Notes: generated by a model not told the origin, from the letters alone. A DNA stretch of 15,546 nucleotides from Komagataeibacter kakiaceti JCM 25156 (GCF_000613305.1 NZ_BAIO01000022.1:1-15546); one strand, 5' to 3'; counted from the stretch's first letter, positions 1 to 8,837 are shown. Numbers and translations: made by a program.

Positions 1-876
1 TTCCAGCCCGCGCCATGCTTCCGGCAGGGAAACCCGCTGCCCGAAATCACCCCGCACCGGGGGCACGGCCTTTACATTCCAGCGCCCGCCCCCTGTGGGG
101 GACACCACGTACACAACCGGCAGGTCATGCTCGAAAATCACCTTCTCGGTGGGCATGCCCGTTTCCATGACCAGAATACGCCGGTCTTCCGCCTGCTCAT
201 AGGCCGCCAGCACCCGGCTCACCGCCTTGAGGCTGGCGCGCGTGCGATCGACCATGTTGACCAGATGGGCGGCGACCGCGCTCGCGGCATTGGCGAAGCC
301 CAGCGCCTCACGCGCCCGGGCTTCCTCCGCCCCATACAGTTCCGCCGTGTCCCATGGCGGGCTGCAGGCCGACACGATATCGGCCAGCGAGAGCTTGCCC
401 ATCTTCACCACGCCGTTGTCATCCTGATCGACCGGCACGATCAGGGACTTGTCAATGGCCTGCCACAATGTGGCCAGCGTGGCGTCGTTCACAGGTGTTT
501 TCAGGATGTTGCGCAGGGCGGCGGCGCCATAATCCTTCCACAGCAGTCCGGCCGCGCTATAGGGTGTGCCGTCCTCGCGCAGGGGCTTGTCCTTCATATG
601 GTGGTCATAACGCCCCGCGGCGGGGTCATACCGGCCGCCCACGTCAAACACGATGTCAGCGGTGGCGATGCGCTCGGGCGATCTCGTGCGGATGAACTCA
701 AGCCGGTCGGCGGGCTGGCCGCCCAGAACCCGCCCCCGCAGGTCGCCCCCGGGTGCGAGCGCGTAGTGAAGGATGACATAGCCCAGCGTCTCGTCAGCAT
801 GGAAATTTCCTGAATGGGTCAGCGCCCGGACCGGGGCGTTCCCATTATCGAGACCGATGGGGGTGTACTGTGACAT
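1..876 (-). CDS. MYG1-family metal-dependent hydrolase/exonuclease (C-terminus outside the window)
   Basis: Minus-strand reading frame open from ATG at 876 to the window edge, 292 codons. I recognise the MYG1 (UPF0160) family, related to DHH-type phosphoesterases. Near the N-terminus is HSGNFHADE (residues ~21-29), then DIVFDVGGRYD (~74-84) leading into the metal-binding RYDHHM (~89-94), followed by SAAGLLWKDYG and the family's acidic DQDDNG stretch (~150). Eukaryotic MYG1 is described as a 3'-5' RNA exonuclease; the bacterial role is poorly known. Family members are about 300-330 residues, so only a short C-terminal piece should be missing. An AGCAGG lies about 10 bases upstream of the ATG as a modest ribosome binding site. 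It is divergent from the membrane-protein gene to its right. The frame has no internal stop and all the motifs lie in one frame, so the family call is firm and the substrate unknown. Confidence 0.87.
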   Translation of the reverse strand, partial: MSQYTPIGLDNGNAPVRALTHSGNFHADETLGYVILHYALAPGGDLRGRVLGGQPADRLEFIRTRSPERIATADIVFDVGGRYDPAAGRYDHHMKDKPLREDGTPYSAAGLLWKDYGAAALRNILKTPVNDATLATLWQAIDKSLIVPVDQDDNGVVKMGKLSLADIVSACSPPWDTAELYGAEEARAREALGFANAASAVAAHLVNMVDRTRASLKAVSRVLAAYEQAEDRRILVMETGMPTEKVIFEHDLPVVYVVSPTGGGRWNVKAVPPVRGDFGQRVSLPEAWRGLE

Positions 877-1075
877 CTGAAAACCTGCTGGCGAACAAAG
901 TGAATTCCTGAGCGTGCCTCTCATGCCGCAAAGGTCGCGGCAAGACAATAAACTTCGGCATCCAAGGCGGAAGATGCAGCCCTGCCTAACGTTTTTGCGC
1001 CCTGCCACGGGCTGCCGGGCTGTTGTATCGTGCCGCAGGCATGTGAGGAGAAAGGGGAGACCGCGTGAGTCAGAC

Positions 1076-1576
1076 GTGGGTGATTTTCAGGCCATCGTCC
1101 AGCTATCGGCGGGCCTGAATGTAGCTATTCTCAGTTTTGTGGATATCAGCCTGCCCGCCATCAAGGAACGCAGGCATGTCTTCACCAAGGCGCAGCAGGA
1201 ACTCGACATGCACCGCAAATCGCCCTCCAAGGCGACCGATGTGGAACAGAAGGCCTATGACAGCCAGATCGAGGAGATGAACCAGAAGCTGTACCTGCTG
1301 TGGAAGGAGTCATCCTCCTTCAGCAATGAGGAAGACTCCCTCATCCGCTCCACCGGCGTTCTGGGGTTTTTCGGCGCGATCCTCAGCCTTCTGCTGCTCT
1401 GGTATTCGGCCGAATATTATGACGGGGCGATTACCCGAAGCGGCAAGGCGGTAATCCTGCTGTCGTTCTGTTCACTGATCGGCGCGTTCATCATCAATTT
1501 CATGACGGCGTCACAGGCCAGCATCTTTACCAAGAAGTGCAACCAGATCCGCCAGGAAATGCGCCAGAAGCTGTAG
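1076..1576 (+). CDS. Small membrane protein of unknown function
   Basis: Function not recognised. The frame extends upstream to 914, but the part before ~1065 is basic, cysteine-rich and does not look coding. From GTG at 1076 the product is about 166 residues. An N-terminal hydrophobic segment (AGLNVAILSFVDIS) is followed by a charged helical middle rich in K, E and Q (possible coiled coil), then two clear membrane segments (GVLGFFGAILSLLLLWYSA and VILLSFCSLIGAFIINFM) and a short basic tail. The start is uncertain. The best ribosome binding site, GGGGAG at 1054-1059, is ideally spaced for a GTG at 1065, which is in another frame; one extra G in the GGG at 1078-1080 would join that start to this frame. 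The gene converges on tetR, with the stop codons six bases apart and no terminator visible between them. Confidence 0.6.
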   Translation: MGDFQAIVQLSAGLNVAILSFVDISLPAIKERRHVFTKAQQELDMHRKSPSKATDVEQKAYDSQIEEMNQKLYLLWKESSSFSNEEDSLIRSTGVLGFFGAILSLLLLWYSAEYYDGAITRSGKAVILLSFCSLIGAFIINFMTASQASIFTKKCNQIRQEMRQKL

Positions 1577-1582
1577 CCCCCC

Positions 1583-2272
1583 CTACGGCCCGGTACAGCC
1601 CTGCGAGAAGCCCGCCAGAAAAATCCGCACCGCCCGATGAAAGCGCGGGCGCATGTTCTCCAGAAGCACCGATGTTTCAGAGGCGCAGGCCAGGTTCTGG
1701 AGCATGAAGTCACCCACGGTCATGCCGAACAGCATATTGCTGTACATGGATATATCGCTCACTGCGTAATGCTTGCGCTGCACGTAGCAGTTCAGCCACG
1801 TGGTCAGGGCCGTATCCTTCCCCCCCGCGCGCAGGCTGGTCAGGATGTGGCGGATATCTTCCGATTGCTGGGATTCGGCAATCAGCGCCCGGATCAGGCT
1901 CATCCGGTCGGGGCACAGGATGATGCGGCCCAGGTTCATGAGCAGTTCGGTCAGTTCCTCAACCGGATCGTTGCTGTAATGACACAGGTCGGGAGCAAAG
2001 TTGAACAGCCTGCTGCTGACCAGCGTATGGAACAGGTCCTGCTTGGACTCGAACATCTGGTACAGCGTCCGCTTGGACATGCCGGAATGCTGCGCCACCC
2101 GGTCCATGGACGCGGCGTGATAACCGCATTGCTGGAGCACGTCGCTCGCGGCGTCCAGAATCCGTTCGCGGCGTTCGCACTCCTCCATTTCCGGTGGTCG
2201 GCCGGGGCCGCGCCGCCCGCCGTCACAGCCGTTTGACGCCGATGATCGCGCTGCGTGCTCATTCCTGCTCAT
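1583..2272 (-). CDS. TetR/AcrR-family repressor, probable regulator of the adjacent efflux operon
   Basis: A 229-residue TetR-family regulator. The N-terminal DNA-binding domain is clear: RRERILDAASDVLQQCGY, then the helix-turn-helix AASMDRVAQHSGMSKRTLYQMFESKQDLF (split here as two parts of one domain, residues ~38-80). The C-terminal half resembles the AefR-like ligand-binding domain (RALIAESQQSEDI and following helices). The frame is open to 2395, but the upstream part would place the start codon inside a palindrome and adds 41 residues not seen in relatives, so I start at ATG 2272. The gene is divergent from the MFP-RND-OMF operon 192 bases away, the classical arrangement for a local repressor of an RND pump. 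Such repressors usually bind hydrophobic drugs and are released from their operators; repression of this operon is inferred from position only. Confidence 0.88.
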   Translation of the reverse strand: MSRNEHAARSSASNGCDGGRRGPGRPPEMEECERRERILDAASDVLQQCGYHAASMDRVAQHSGMSKRTLYQMFESKQDLFHTLVSSRLFNFAPDLCHYSNDPVEELTELLMNLGRIILCPDRMSLIRALIAESQQSEDIRHILTSLRAGGKDTALTTWLNCYVQRKHYAVSDISMYSNMLFGMTVGDFMLQNLACASETSVLLENMRPRFHRAVRIFLAGFSQGCTGP

Positions 2273-2312
2273 TTGTAATATAATCCCGACCACTTTTAGG
2301 TGGATGCCCTGC

Positions 2313-2341
2313 TTGACCGTCTTATGGAGACGATATAGTTT
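2313..2341 (+). promoter_or_regulatory. Possible sigma70-type promoter in the tetR-efflux intergenic region
   Basis: TTGACC at 2313-2318 is one base from the -35 consensus, and TAGTTT at 2336-2341 lies 17 bases downstream as a weak -10. It points toward the efflux operon, upstream of both palindromes. A second candidate -10 is the TATATA at 2433-2438, closer to the adaptor start, whose -35 position (about 2410) abuts the palindrome at 2395-2409. I cannot choose between them from sequence. Confidence 0.3.
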
Positions 2342-2356
2342 TCCATCCATTGAAAA

Positions 2357-2377
2357 CCAAATAGTTTCGTTATTTGG
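2357..2377. promoter_or_regulatory. Inverted repeat CCAAATA-N7-TATTTGG, candidate operator
   Basis: Perfect 7-bp arms (2357-2363 and 2371-2377) around a 7-base spacer, in the divergent region between tetR and the adaptor gene. On the minus strand it falls in the zone where a tetR -35 element would lie. It could be a second TetR site or a transcript hairpin. Confidence 0.4.
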
Positions 2378-2394
2378 CTTTCTTATGGCGGCCA

Positions 2395-2409
2395 TGTCCG
2401 TTACGGACA
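2395..2409. promoter_or_regulatory. Palindrome TGTCCG-TTA-CGGACA, likely TetR operator
   Basis: Perfect 6-bp inverted repeat with a 3-base centre, 15 bp in all, placed between the divergent tetR and efflux genes and about 56 bases before the adaptor start codon. Size, symmetry and position suit a TetR-family operator. It sits just upstream of the AT-rich TTATATATAA at 2431-2440, a plausible -10, so a bound repressor would cover the -35 region. Confidence 0.6.
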
Positions 2410-2464
2410 GGGGCGTGATTCAGAAACATTTTATATATAACGGCACGTAAGCCGGTTGGTGACC

Positions 2465-3607
2465 ATGATGCATTATTCCCGTGTCGTAGCCCCGGCGGCT
2501 CTGATTCTTGGCCTTGCGGCCTGTCAGCGGCACGCCGCTCCCCCCAAACTGCCCCCCCAGCCGGTCAAGGTGGTGACGCTCAGAACCCAGCCGGTGGAAA
2601 TTCACACCCTGCTGCCCGGTCGTACCGAAGCGTTTGAAATCGCGCAGGTGCGCCCGCAGGTCAGCGGCGTGATCATGCAGCGCCTGTTTGTTGAAGGCAC
2701 GGATGTCAAGGCGGGGCAGCAGCTCTACCAGATCGACCCGCGCACCTATCAGGCCGCGGTCGATGTGGCGCAGGGGCAACTGCTCCACGCCCAGGGGAAC
2801 GAGGTCACAGCCCGCGCCAAGCTGAACCGGTACGGGCCGCTGCTCAAGGCGCACGCCATAAGCCAGCAGGAATATGACGACGCCCTGGCCGCCGAGCGTG
2901 AGGCGCAGGGGGACATCCAGTCGGCCAAGGGCCAGCTTGAACGCGCCAGCGTCGATCTGGGCTATACCCATATGAACGCGCCGATCACCGGGCGTATCGG
3001 GCGGTCCATCCTGACGGTGGGTGCGCTGGTTACGGTCAACCAGACCAACAATGTCGCGATCGTGACCCGGCTCGACCCCATCTATGTGGACGTGAACCTG
3101 CCCGCGACCGAACTGCTGCGCTTCAAGCGCGAACTGGCGCAGGGGCGGCTGACCCGTGTGGGCGACAACGCCGCCAGCATCACCATCGCCCTGGAAGACG
3201 GCACGACCTATGAACATGCCGGGCGCATGGAATTCTCGGAAGTGAATGTCGATGAAGCGACAGCCACGGTCGTGGTGCGCGCGGTCATGCCCAACCCCGA
3301 ACACCTGCTGCTGCCCGGCATGTACGTCCATGCCCAGCTTGCCGAAGGCACGGACCCCGCCGCCCTGCTGGTGCCGCAGCAAGCCGTGCAGCGCAATTCC
3401 CACGGGGATGCGCAGGTCTGGGTGGTGGATGCCGAGAGCAAGGTCAGCATCCGCCCCGTGGTGACGCAACAGGCCATTGGCACCGACTGGCTCGTGACCG
3501 ATGGGCTGAAGGACGGCGAACGCGTGGTGGTTGAAGGCGTGCTCAAGATTCATCCGGGCGACACGGTGACGCCGGTGGATGTGTCCCCCACCGCCAAGGC
3601 AGGATAA
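2465..3607 (+). CDS. RND efflux periplasmic adaptor (membrane fusion protein, AcrA/MexA type), lipoprotein
   Basis: A 380-residue adaptor that bridges the inner-membrane RND pump and the outer-membrane channel. The N-terminus is a lipoprotein signal (MMHYSRVVAPAALILGLAAC; lipobox LAAC with Cys20), so it should be anchored to the inner membrane from the periplasmic side. Next come the lipoyl/barrel-sandwich half motif (VRPQVSGVIMQRLFVEGTDVKAGQQLYQID as two consecutive parts, ~60-92), an alpha-helical hairpin (~95-160), the second lipoyl half (YTHMNAPITGRIG, ~168-180), a beta-barrel, and a membrane-proximal domain (VVTDGLKDGERVVVEGVLKI). Length is normal for AcrA relatives and the frame is intact. 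Start: ATG 2465 gives the shortest normal signal peptide; a TTG and a GTG lie just upstream in frame. The stop is seven bases before the permease ATG, so the genes are one operon. Confidence 0.93.
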   Translation: MMHYSRVVAPAALILGLAACQRHAAPPKLPPQPVKVVTLRTQPVEIHTLLPGRTEAFEIAQVRPQVSGVIMQRLFVEGTDVKAGQQLYQIDPRTYQAAVDVAQGQLLHAQGNEVTARAKLNRYGPLLKAHAISQQEYDDALAAEREAQGDIQSAKGQLERASVDLGYTHMNAPITGRIGRSILTVGALVTVNQTNNVAIVTRLDPIYVDVNLPATELLRFKRELAQGRLTRVGDNAASITIALEDGTTYEHAGRMEFSEVNVDEATATVVVRAVMPNPEHLLLPGMYVHAQLAEGTDPAALLVPQQAVQRNSHGDAQVWVVDAESKVSIRPVVTQQAIGTDWLVTDGLKDGERVVVEGVLKIHPGDTVTPVDVSPTAKAG

Positions 3608-3614
3608 CCCCCCG

Positions 3615-6600
3615 ATGTCACTGTCACGCTTCTTTATCGACCGCCCCGTTTTCGCGTGGGTGATCGGGCTGATCATCATGCTGGTGGGCGGGGTTTCGAT
3701 CCTGCGCCTGCCCATTGCGCAGTACCCGGCCATCGCCCCGCCACAGATCGCCATTTCGGTCACCTATCCCGGCGCTTCGGCCGATACGGTGAACGATACG
3801 GTGGTGCGCCCGATCCTGCAGCAGATGTTCGGGCTGGATCATCTGGAATATATTTCCTCCCAGTCCTATGCCTCCGGGCAGATGGAAATCGACCTGACCT
3901 TCGCGCAGGGGACCAACCCCGACATCGCGCAGGTGCAGGTGCAGAACAAGCTCCAGCTCGCCCAGCCCAAGCTGCCGCCGGAAGTCACCGCGCAGGGCCT
4001 GAGCATCACGAAGGCCGTCAAGAACTTCATGATGGTCATCGCCTTCATCTCGACCGACAACAGCATGACCGGCGCGGATATCGCCGATTACGTGGCCTCG
4101 AACATTTCCGACCCGCTCAGCCGCGTGACCGGCGTGGGCGACCACACGCTGTTCGGCGCGGAATATGCGATGCGCATCTGGCTCGACCCCTCCAAGCTGT
4201 ACAAATACAGCCTGACCGTGGGCGATGTGCAGACGGCGATCCAGACCCAGAACATCCAGGTTTCGTCAGGTGAACTTGGCGGCGTGCCCGCGACGAAGGG
4301 CGCGCGGCTGGATGCCACCATCATCGGGCCGACACGCCTGCATTCGCCCGAAGAATTCGAGAAGATCCTGCTCAAGGTGCAGCAGGATGGATCCCAGGTG
4401 CGCATACGCGATGTCGCGCACGTGGAACTGGGGCCGCAGACCTACAATACCCATTCCTTCTACAACAACATGCCCGCGTCGGGCATGGCGCTGAAGCTGG
4501 CCCCCGGGGCCAACCAGCTCCAGACCGAAAACGCCGTGCGCGCGCAGATCCATGAACTGGAGCAGTTCTTCCCGCCGGGGCTGAAAACCGTCTATCCGCT
4601 GGATACGGCCCCCTTCATCGTCCTGTCGATCAAGGAAGTGATCATCACGCTGGCCGAGGCGATTGCCCTCGTCTTCGTGGTGATGCTGATCTTCCTGCAG
4701 AATTTCCGCGCCACCCTGATTCCCACCATCGCGGTGCCGGTGGTGCTGCTGGGCACGTTCGGGATTCTGGCCGCCCTTGGCTTTTCCATCAATACCCTGA
4801 CCATGCTGGCCATGGTGCTGGCCGTGGGCCTGCTGGTGGATGACGCCATCGTGGTGGTGGAAAACGTCGAGCGCGTGATGACGGAAAAGCAGCTTTCCCC
4901 CCGGGAAGCGGCCCGTCAGTCGATGGACGAGATTTCAGGCGCGCTGGTCGGCATCGTGCTGGTGCTGACGGCGGTGTTCCTGCCCATGGCGGCCTTTGGC
5001 GGCTCGACCGGGGTGATCTACCGGCAGTTCTCCATCACCATCGTCTCGGCCATGTGGCTGTCCGTGGTGGTGGCCATGGTCATGACCCCGGCGCTGTGCG
5101 CCACCATGCTCAAACCCGGCACCCATGAAAAGACGACCGGCCCCGCCGGCTGGTTCAACCGCCACTTCACCCGCCTGACCAAAGGCTACCAGAACGGCGT
5201 GACCCGCGTGCTGGGCCATACCGGGCTGTCCATGCTGGTGTTCGTGCTGATTACGGTGGGAGTGGGCTGGCTGTTCATGCGCCTGCCCGGCGGCTTCCTG
5301 CCCGATGAGGATCAGGGCCTGATCTTCGGGCAGGTCACCATGCCCCCCGGCTCCACGCTGGAACAGACCGCCGCCGTCAACCGCAAGGTGAGCGAGTACA
5401 TCCTCAAGACCGAAGGCGGGAATGTTGAATCGGTCTATTCCATGAACGGCTTCAACTTCGCCGGGCAGGGACAGAGCGCGGGCGCCTTCTTCATCCGGCT
5501 CAAGGACTGGGATGAACGCCCCGCCGCCACCCAGACATCGGCGGCCATCGCCATGCGCATCATGATGCATTTCTGGATGGATCCGGTGGCGCAGATCTTC
5601 GCCATCAACCCGCCCGCCGTGCTGGAACTGGGCAACGCCACGGGGTTCGATGTCGAGCTTGAGGACCGGGGCCATCTGGGCCATGCGAAACTGCTCGAGG
5701 CGCGCAACATGGTGCTGGGCATGGCGGCGAAGGATCACCGCCTGACCGCCGTGCGCCCCAACGGCATGGAGGACGCGCCGCAGTTCCATCTGGACATCGA
5801 CCGGGAAAAGGCCAACGCGCTGGGGATCACGATCGCGGACATCAACACCACCATCGAGGGCGCGCTGGGCTCGATCTACGTCAACCAGTTCCTGCGCGAT
5901 GACCGTGTGAAGCAGGTCTATATTCAGGGTGAACCGGATTCACGCATGATCCTGATGACCTGAACAAATGGTACATGCGCAACGCGCTGGGGAGCATGGT
6001 GCCATTCAACGCCTTCATCTCCGGGCAGTGGGTCGTCGGCCCCCAGAAGGTGGAGGATTATAACGGCCTCAACGCCTTCGAAATCCTGGGCCAGCCCGCC
6101 GCGGGCTACAGCTCGGGGGATTCCATCGCCGCGATGAAGGACATCCTCGCCAAGCTCCCGCCCGGCGTGGGGTATGAATGGACCGGCCTGTCGTTCGAGC
6201 AGATGGCGTCGGGATCGGCCACCGGACCGCTTTACGGGCTGGCCGCCATCGTCATCCTGTTCTGCCTTGCCGCCCTGTATGAAAGCTGGGCCATCCCCTT
6301 CGCGGTGCTGCTGGTCATACCGCTGGGCGTGCTGGGGGCCATCGTGGCCACCCTGCTGCGCGGCATGGCCAATGACGTCTATTTCCAGGTCGGGCTGCTG
6401 ACCACGGTGGGGCTGGCGGTCAAGAACGCCATCCTGATCGTGGAATTCGCCAAGGCGTTTTTTGAAAACGGGGCGACACTGGAGGAAGCCGTGCTGGAAG
6501 CCGGACGCGAGCGGCTGCGGCCCATTCTCATGACCTCCATCGCCTTCGTGGTGGGGGTGTTCCCGCTGGCCATCGCCAGTGGGGCGGGTTCCGCCGCGCG

Positions 6601-6739
6601 TGTCGCGATCGGCACGGCGGTGGTGGGCGGCATGGTGACGGCAACCCTGCTGGCCGTATATTTTGTGCCGCTGTTCTTCGTGGTTGTGCTGCGCCTGTTC
6701 CGCGTGCGGCGCATGTCCGAACGGACAACGGGGGAGTGA
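3615..6739 (+). pseudogene. RND multidrug efflux permease (AcrB/MexB, HAE1 type) split by a one-base frameshift
   Basis: Read with one extra base near 5951, this is a 1041-residue RND permease, the normal length for AcrB. As given, frame one runs from ATG 3615 to a TGA at 5961-5963, and the remainder continues in the next frame (first ATG 5975) to 6739. The break comes after residues DSRMI: the sequence reads ATCCTGATGACC where ATC-CCT-GAT-GAC (I-P-D-D) is expected, so one C of a CCC run is missing. Seen in the sequence: TM1 (VFAWVIGLIIMLVGGVSIL), the TM4 proton-relay pair Asp409-Asp410 in GLLVDDAIVVVENVE, and the TM10 lysine (~937) in GLAVKNAILIVEFAK. The first fragment keeps TM1-7 and most of both periplasmic loops; the second holds TM8-12. 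Alone, neither could pump. The adaptor upstream and OMF downstream are intact, which argues for a sequencing error or a recent mutation. Confidence 0.9.
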
Positions 6740-6744
6740 TGCAG

Positions 6745-8223
6745 ATGGTCGTATTCTCCACCCTCAGGCGCGCCGGGGCCGCCGGCATGGCGGCCGTCAT
6801 GCTGGCCGGCTGCACCATGATCCCGCATTACAGGCGGCCCACTCCGCCGCTGGCCAAGACATGGCCCGCCTACGCCAATACGGGCGACCCGGTGGCTGAA
6901 AACCCGCTGGCGGCCGATCTGGGCTGGTCGGAATTCTTTACCGACCCCCGGCTGAAGGCGCTCATCGCCATCGCCATCCGTGAAAACCGCGACCTGCGGC
7001 AGGCGGCGGCGGACATACGCCGCGCGCAGGGGCAGTTCGCCATCCAGCACGCCAGCCTGTTCCCCGCCATCGGCGGCGGTGGGGAGGCGATGTACCAGGG
7101 GCCATCAGGGGCGGCGGGTCTGAGCTTCGCGCCGGGACTGGATACCGGCAACCCGCCCATGTTCAAATATTACCAGATGGGCATTGGCGTCTCGTCCTAT
7201 GAGATCGACCTGTTCGGGCGCATACGCAGCCTGTCGCGTGAGGCGGCGGAACATGCGCTGATGCAGCGCGAGAACGCACGCGCCATGCTGATCAGCATCA
7301 TATCGCAGGTGGCGACGACCTATATTTCGTGGCTGGGCGATCAGGCGCAGTTGCGCCTGTCCGATGACACGATGGCCTCGCAGAACGCGACGCTGGACAT
7401 GGTCAAGGCCCGCTTCGCCCATGGCGAGACGGACGAGATGACCGTGCGCCAGACCGAAACGCAGGTGGCGCAGAGCGGGGCCTTTCGCGATGAGTCGCGC
7501 CGGCGTGTCGCGCAGGATGAAAACCTGCTGACCCTGCTGATCGGCCAGCCGATCCCTGACAACCTGCCCCCCGCCCAGCCACTGGGGCAGCAGACCATCA
7601 TGCAGGATCTGCCGCCGGGCCTGCCGGCGGAGGTGCTGGAACACCGGCCCGACATCATGGCGGCCGAGCATGACCTGCTGGCGGCCAATGCGGATATTGG
7701 CGCGGCCAAGGCCGCGTTCTACCCGCGCATTACCCTGACCGCGTCGGACGGGATCAGCAGCCTCCAGCCGCACAAGCTCTTTACCTCCGCCGCGACAACA
7801 TGGGGGGTGTCACCGCAGTTGCAGGTGCCCCTGCTCAACTGGGGGCAGAACAGCGGCAACCTCAAGGCGTCACGCGCGATGCGGGCCTCCAAGATGGCCG
7901 CTTATGAAAAAACGGTGCAGTCCGCCTTCCGCGAGGTGGCGGATGCGCTGGCCGCGCGCGACACCTATCGCGATGAAACCGGGCAGATGGACAGATATGT
8001 TTCCACCACATCCGATGCCTACCGGCTGGCCATGCTGCGGTATGATGCGGGAACGGATTCCTACCTGACATCGCTGGTTTCGCAACGCGCCATGTTGCAG
8101 GCGCAGCAGTGGCAGATCTCCATCGCCGTTTCACGGTACCAGAACCTTGTCACCCTTTACCGTGCGCTGGGGGGCGGCTGGACCGAACACACCCCGACAA
8201 AACACGTCAACGCATCGCATTGA
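6745..8223 (+). CDS. RND efflux outer-membrane channel lipoprotein (OprM/NodT family)
   Basis: A 492-residue outer-membrane factor of the TolC/OprM class that forms the exit duct of the tripartite pump. The N-terminal lipoprotein signal ends in MLAGC with Cys23. Two repeated OEP domains follow. The first contains NPLAADLGWSEFFTDPRLKALI, given here in part as DLGWSEFFTDPRLKALI, and SYEIDLFGRIRSLSREA; the second contains EHRPDIMAAEHDLLAANADIG and FREVADALAARDTY. These are typical of NodT-family lipoproteins. I chose ATG 6745 because the ribosome binding site GGGGGAG (6730-6736) is eight bases away; ATG 6739 overlaps the permease stop and has no room for a site. Frame intact, length normal, last gene of the operon, followed by the double-hairpin element that probably terminates transcription. 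Confidence 0.93.
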   Translation: MVVFSTLRRAGAAGMAAVMLAGCTMIPHYRRPTPPLAKTWPAYANTGDPVAENPLAADLGWSEFFTDPRLKALIAIAIRENRDLRQAAADIRRAQGQFAIQHASLFPAIGGGGEAMYQGPSGAAGLSFAPGLDTGNPPMFKYYQMGIGVSSYEIDLFGRIRSLSREAAEHALMQRENARAMLISIISQVATTYISWLGDQAQLRLSDDTMASQNATLDMVKARFAHGETDEMTVRQTETQVAQSGAFRDESRRRVAQDENLLTLLIGQPIPDNLPPAQPLGQQTIMQDLPPGLPAEVLEHRPDIMAAEHDLLAANADIGAAKAAFYPRITLTASDGISSLQPHKLFTSAATTWGVSPQLQVPLLNWGQNSGNLKASRAMRASKMAAYEKTVQSAFREVADALAARDTYRDETGQMDRYVSTTSDAYRLAMLRYDAGTDSYLTSLVSQRAMLQAQQWQISIAVSRYQNLVTLYRALGGGWTEHTPTKHVNASH

Positions 8224-8230
8224 TAAAAAG

Positions 8231-8314
8231 ATAAAAGTTTTGGGGCGCCGCCTTTTTGAAAAAAGGCGGCGTTCCCGGAAGCTTTTCGAGAAAAGCTTCA
8301 CCAGAAACTTCCTT
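8231..8314. repeat. Double-hairpin intergenic repeat, copy 1 (probable bidirectional terminator)
   Basis: Two adjacent hairpins within about 84 bases. The first has arms CGCCGCCTTTTT / AAAAAGGCGGCG (8246-8271) with a two-base loop; the second has arms GAAGCTTTTC / GAAAAGCTTC (8278-8299) with loop GA. The outer flanks AAGTTTTGG and CCAGAAACTT are also complementary, so the unit is a nested imperfect palindrome. It lies seven bases after the OMF stop. A matching unit in the opposite orientation occurs at 10592-10676, so this is a dispersed repeat as well as a likely terminator. Confidence 0.8.
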
Positions 8315-8578
8315 ATGGTTACAGGCCGGTTTTTAAAACAGCCTCCCGGTTGCACATCTTTCCCCCGCGACCAGGGGAGCCGGATCATTATCCTGACTTC
8401 GTATGGAAATACTGGTATGCTACCCGGAAAATAAAATTTCCAGACCGTAAATATCATATATCCGACAAATAAATATACATTAATACATTACACATATAGA
8501 AAATATTTTTATTTGTGCATTGAGTCTGCCGCAACACGCCCAACATATGCCTGCATATAATCAAGGAGTTATGTTGCA
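8315..8578. other. AT-rich leader without a recognised gene
   Basis: Part of a 355-base gap between OMF and the small gene at 8579. After the repeat it becomes strongly AT-rich (about 8426-8520), unlike the GC-rich surroundings. A weak promoter-like pair, CTGACT at 8393-8398 and TATGCT at 8416-8421 with 17 bases between, points toward the small gene and would leave a leader of roughly 150 bases. I see no coding frame and no recognisable RNA. Confidence 0.35.
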
Positions 8579-8821
8579 ATGACCAATCACAGCGTTCCGC
8601 ATGCGGCCGGTTCAATCCATGATCTGGTGCGCAAGGCCACGCATTCACCCGCAATCCTGACGAAATCGGAAATCATCCGTCTGGCTGAACATGTGCTGAA
8701 AGGTGGCGAACACGCCACGGAAGAGGAACAGGCCATCGCAAAGGAAGCCCTGCTCGATCCGGACAATGTCGATGCGGCCCGGATCCAGCTTCTTGGCAAA
8801 CGTGCGGCAGCCAGGAAATAA
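8579..8821 (+). CDS. Small protein of unknown function (80 aa)
   Basis: An 80-residue frame with a good ribosome binding site (AAGGAG at 8563-8568, ten bases before the ATG), which is why I accept it. The product is soluble, helical and charged: SIHDLVRKATHSPAILTKSE, then LAEHVLKGGEHATEEEQAIA, then EALLDPDNVDAARIQLLGK, ending in a basic RAAARK tail. There is no signal peptide, membrane segment or cysteine. I do not recognise a family. It is followed by a hairpin that looks like a terminator, and converges on the marC-like gene, so it is probably transcribed alone. The alternating helix and turn pattern would fit a small regulatory or binding protein, but nothing in the sequence establishes that. 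Confidence 0.7.
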   Translation: MTNHSVPHAAGSIHDLVRKATHSPAILTKSEIIRLAEHVLKGGEHATEEEQAIAKEALLDPDNVDAARIQLLGKRAAARK

Positions 8822-8837
8822 GTCAGCCATTTACGGA

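Noticed and set aside
127..813. Long plus-strand open frame of 228 codons
   Set aside because: It is antisense to the MYG1-family gene, whose conserved motifs lie on the minus strand.
2420..3763. 447-codon minus-strand frame rich in His, Gly and Arg
   Set aside because: Shadow of the adaptor and permease genes; composition typical of antisense GC-rich coding DNA.
4935..5789. 284-codon minus-strand frame
   Set aside because: Antisense to the RND permease, with low-complexity His/Gly-rich sequence.
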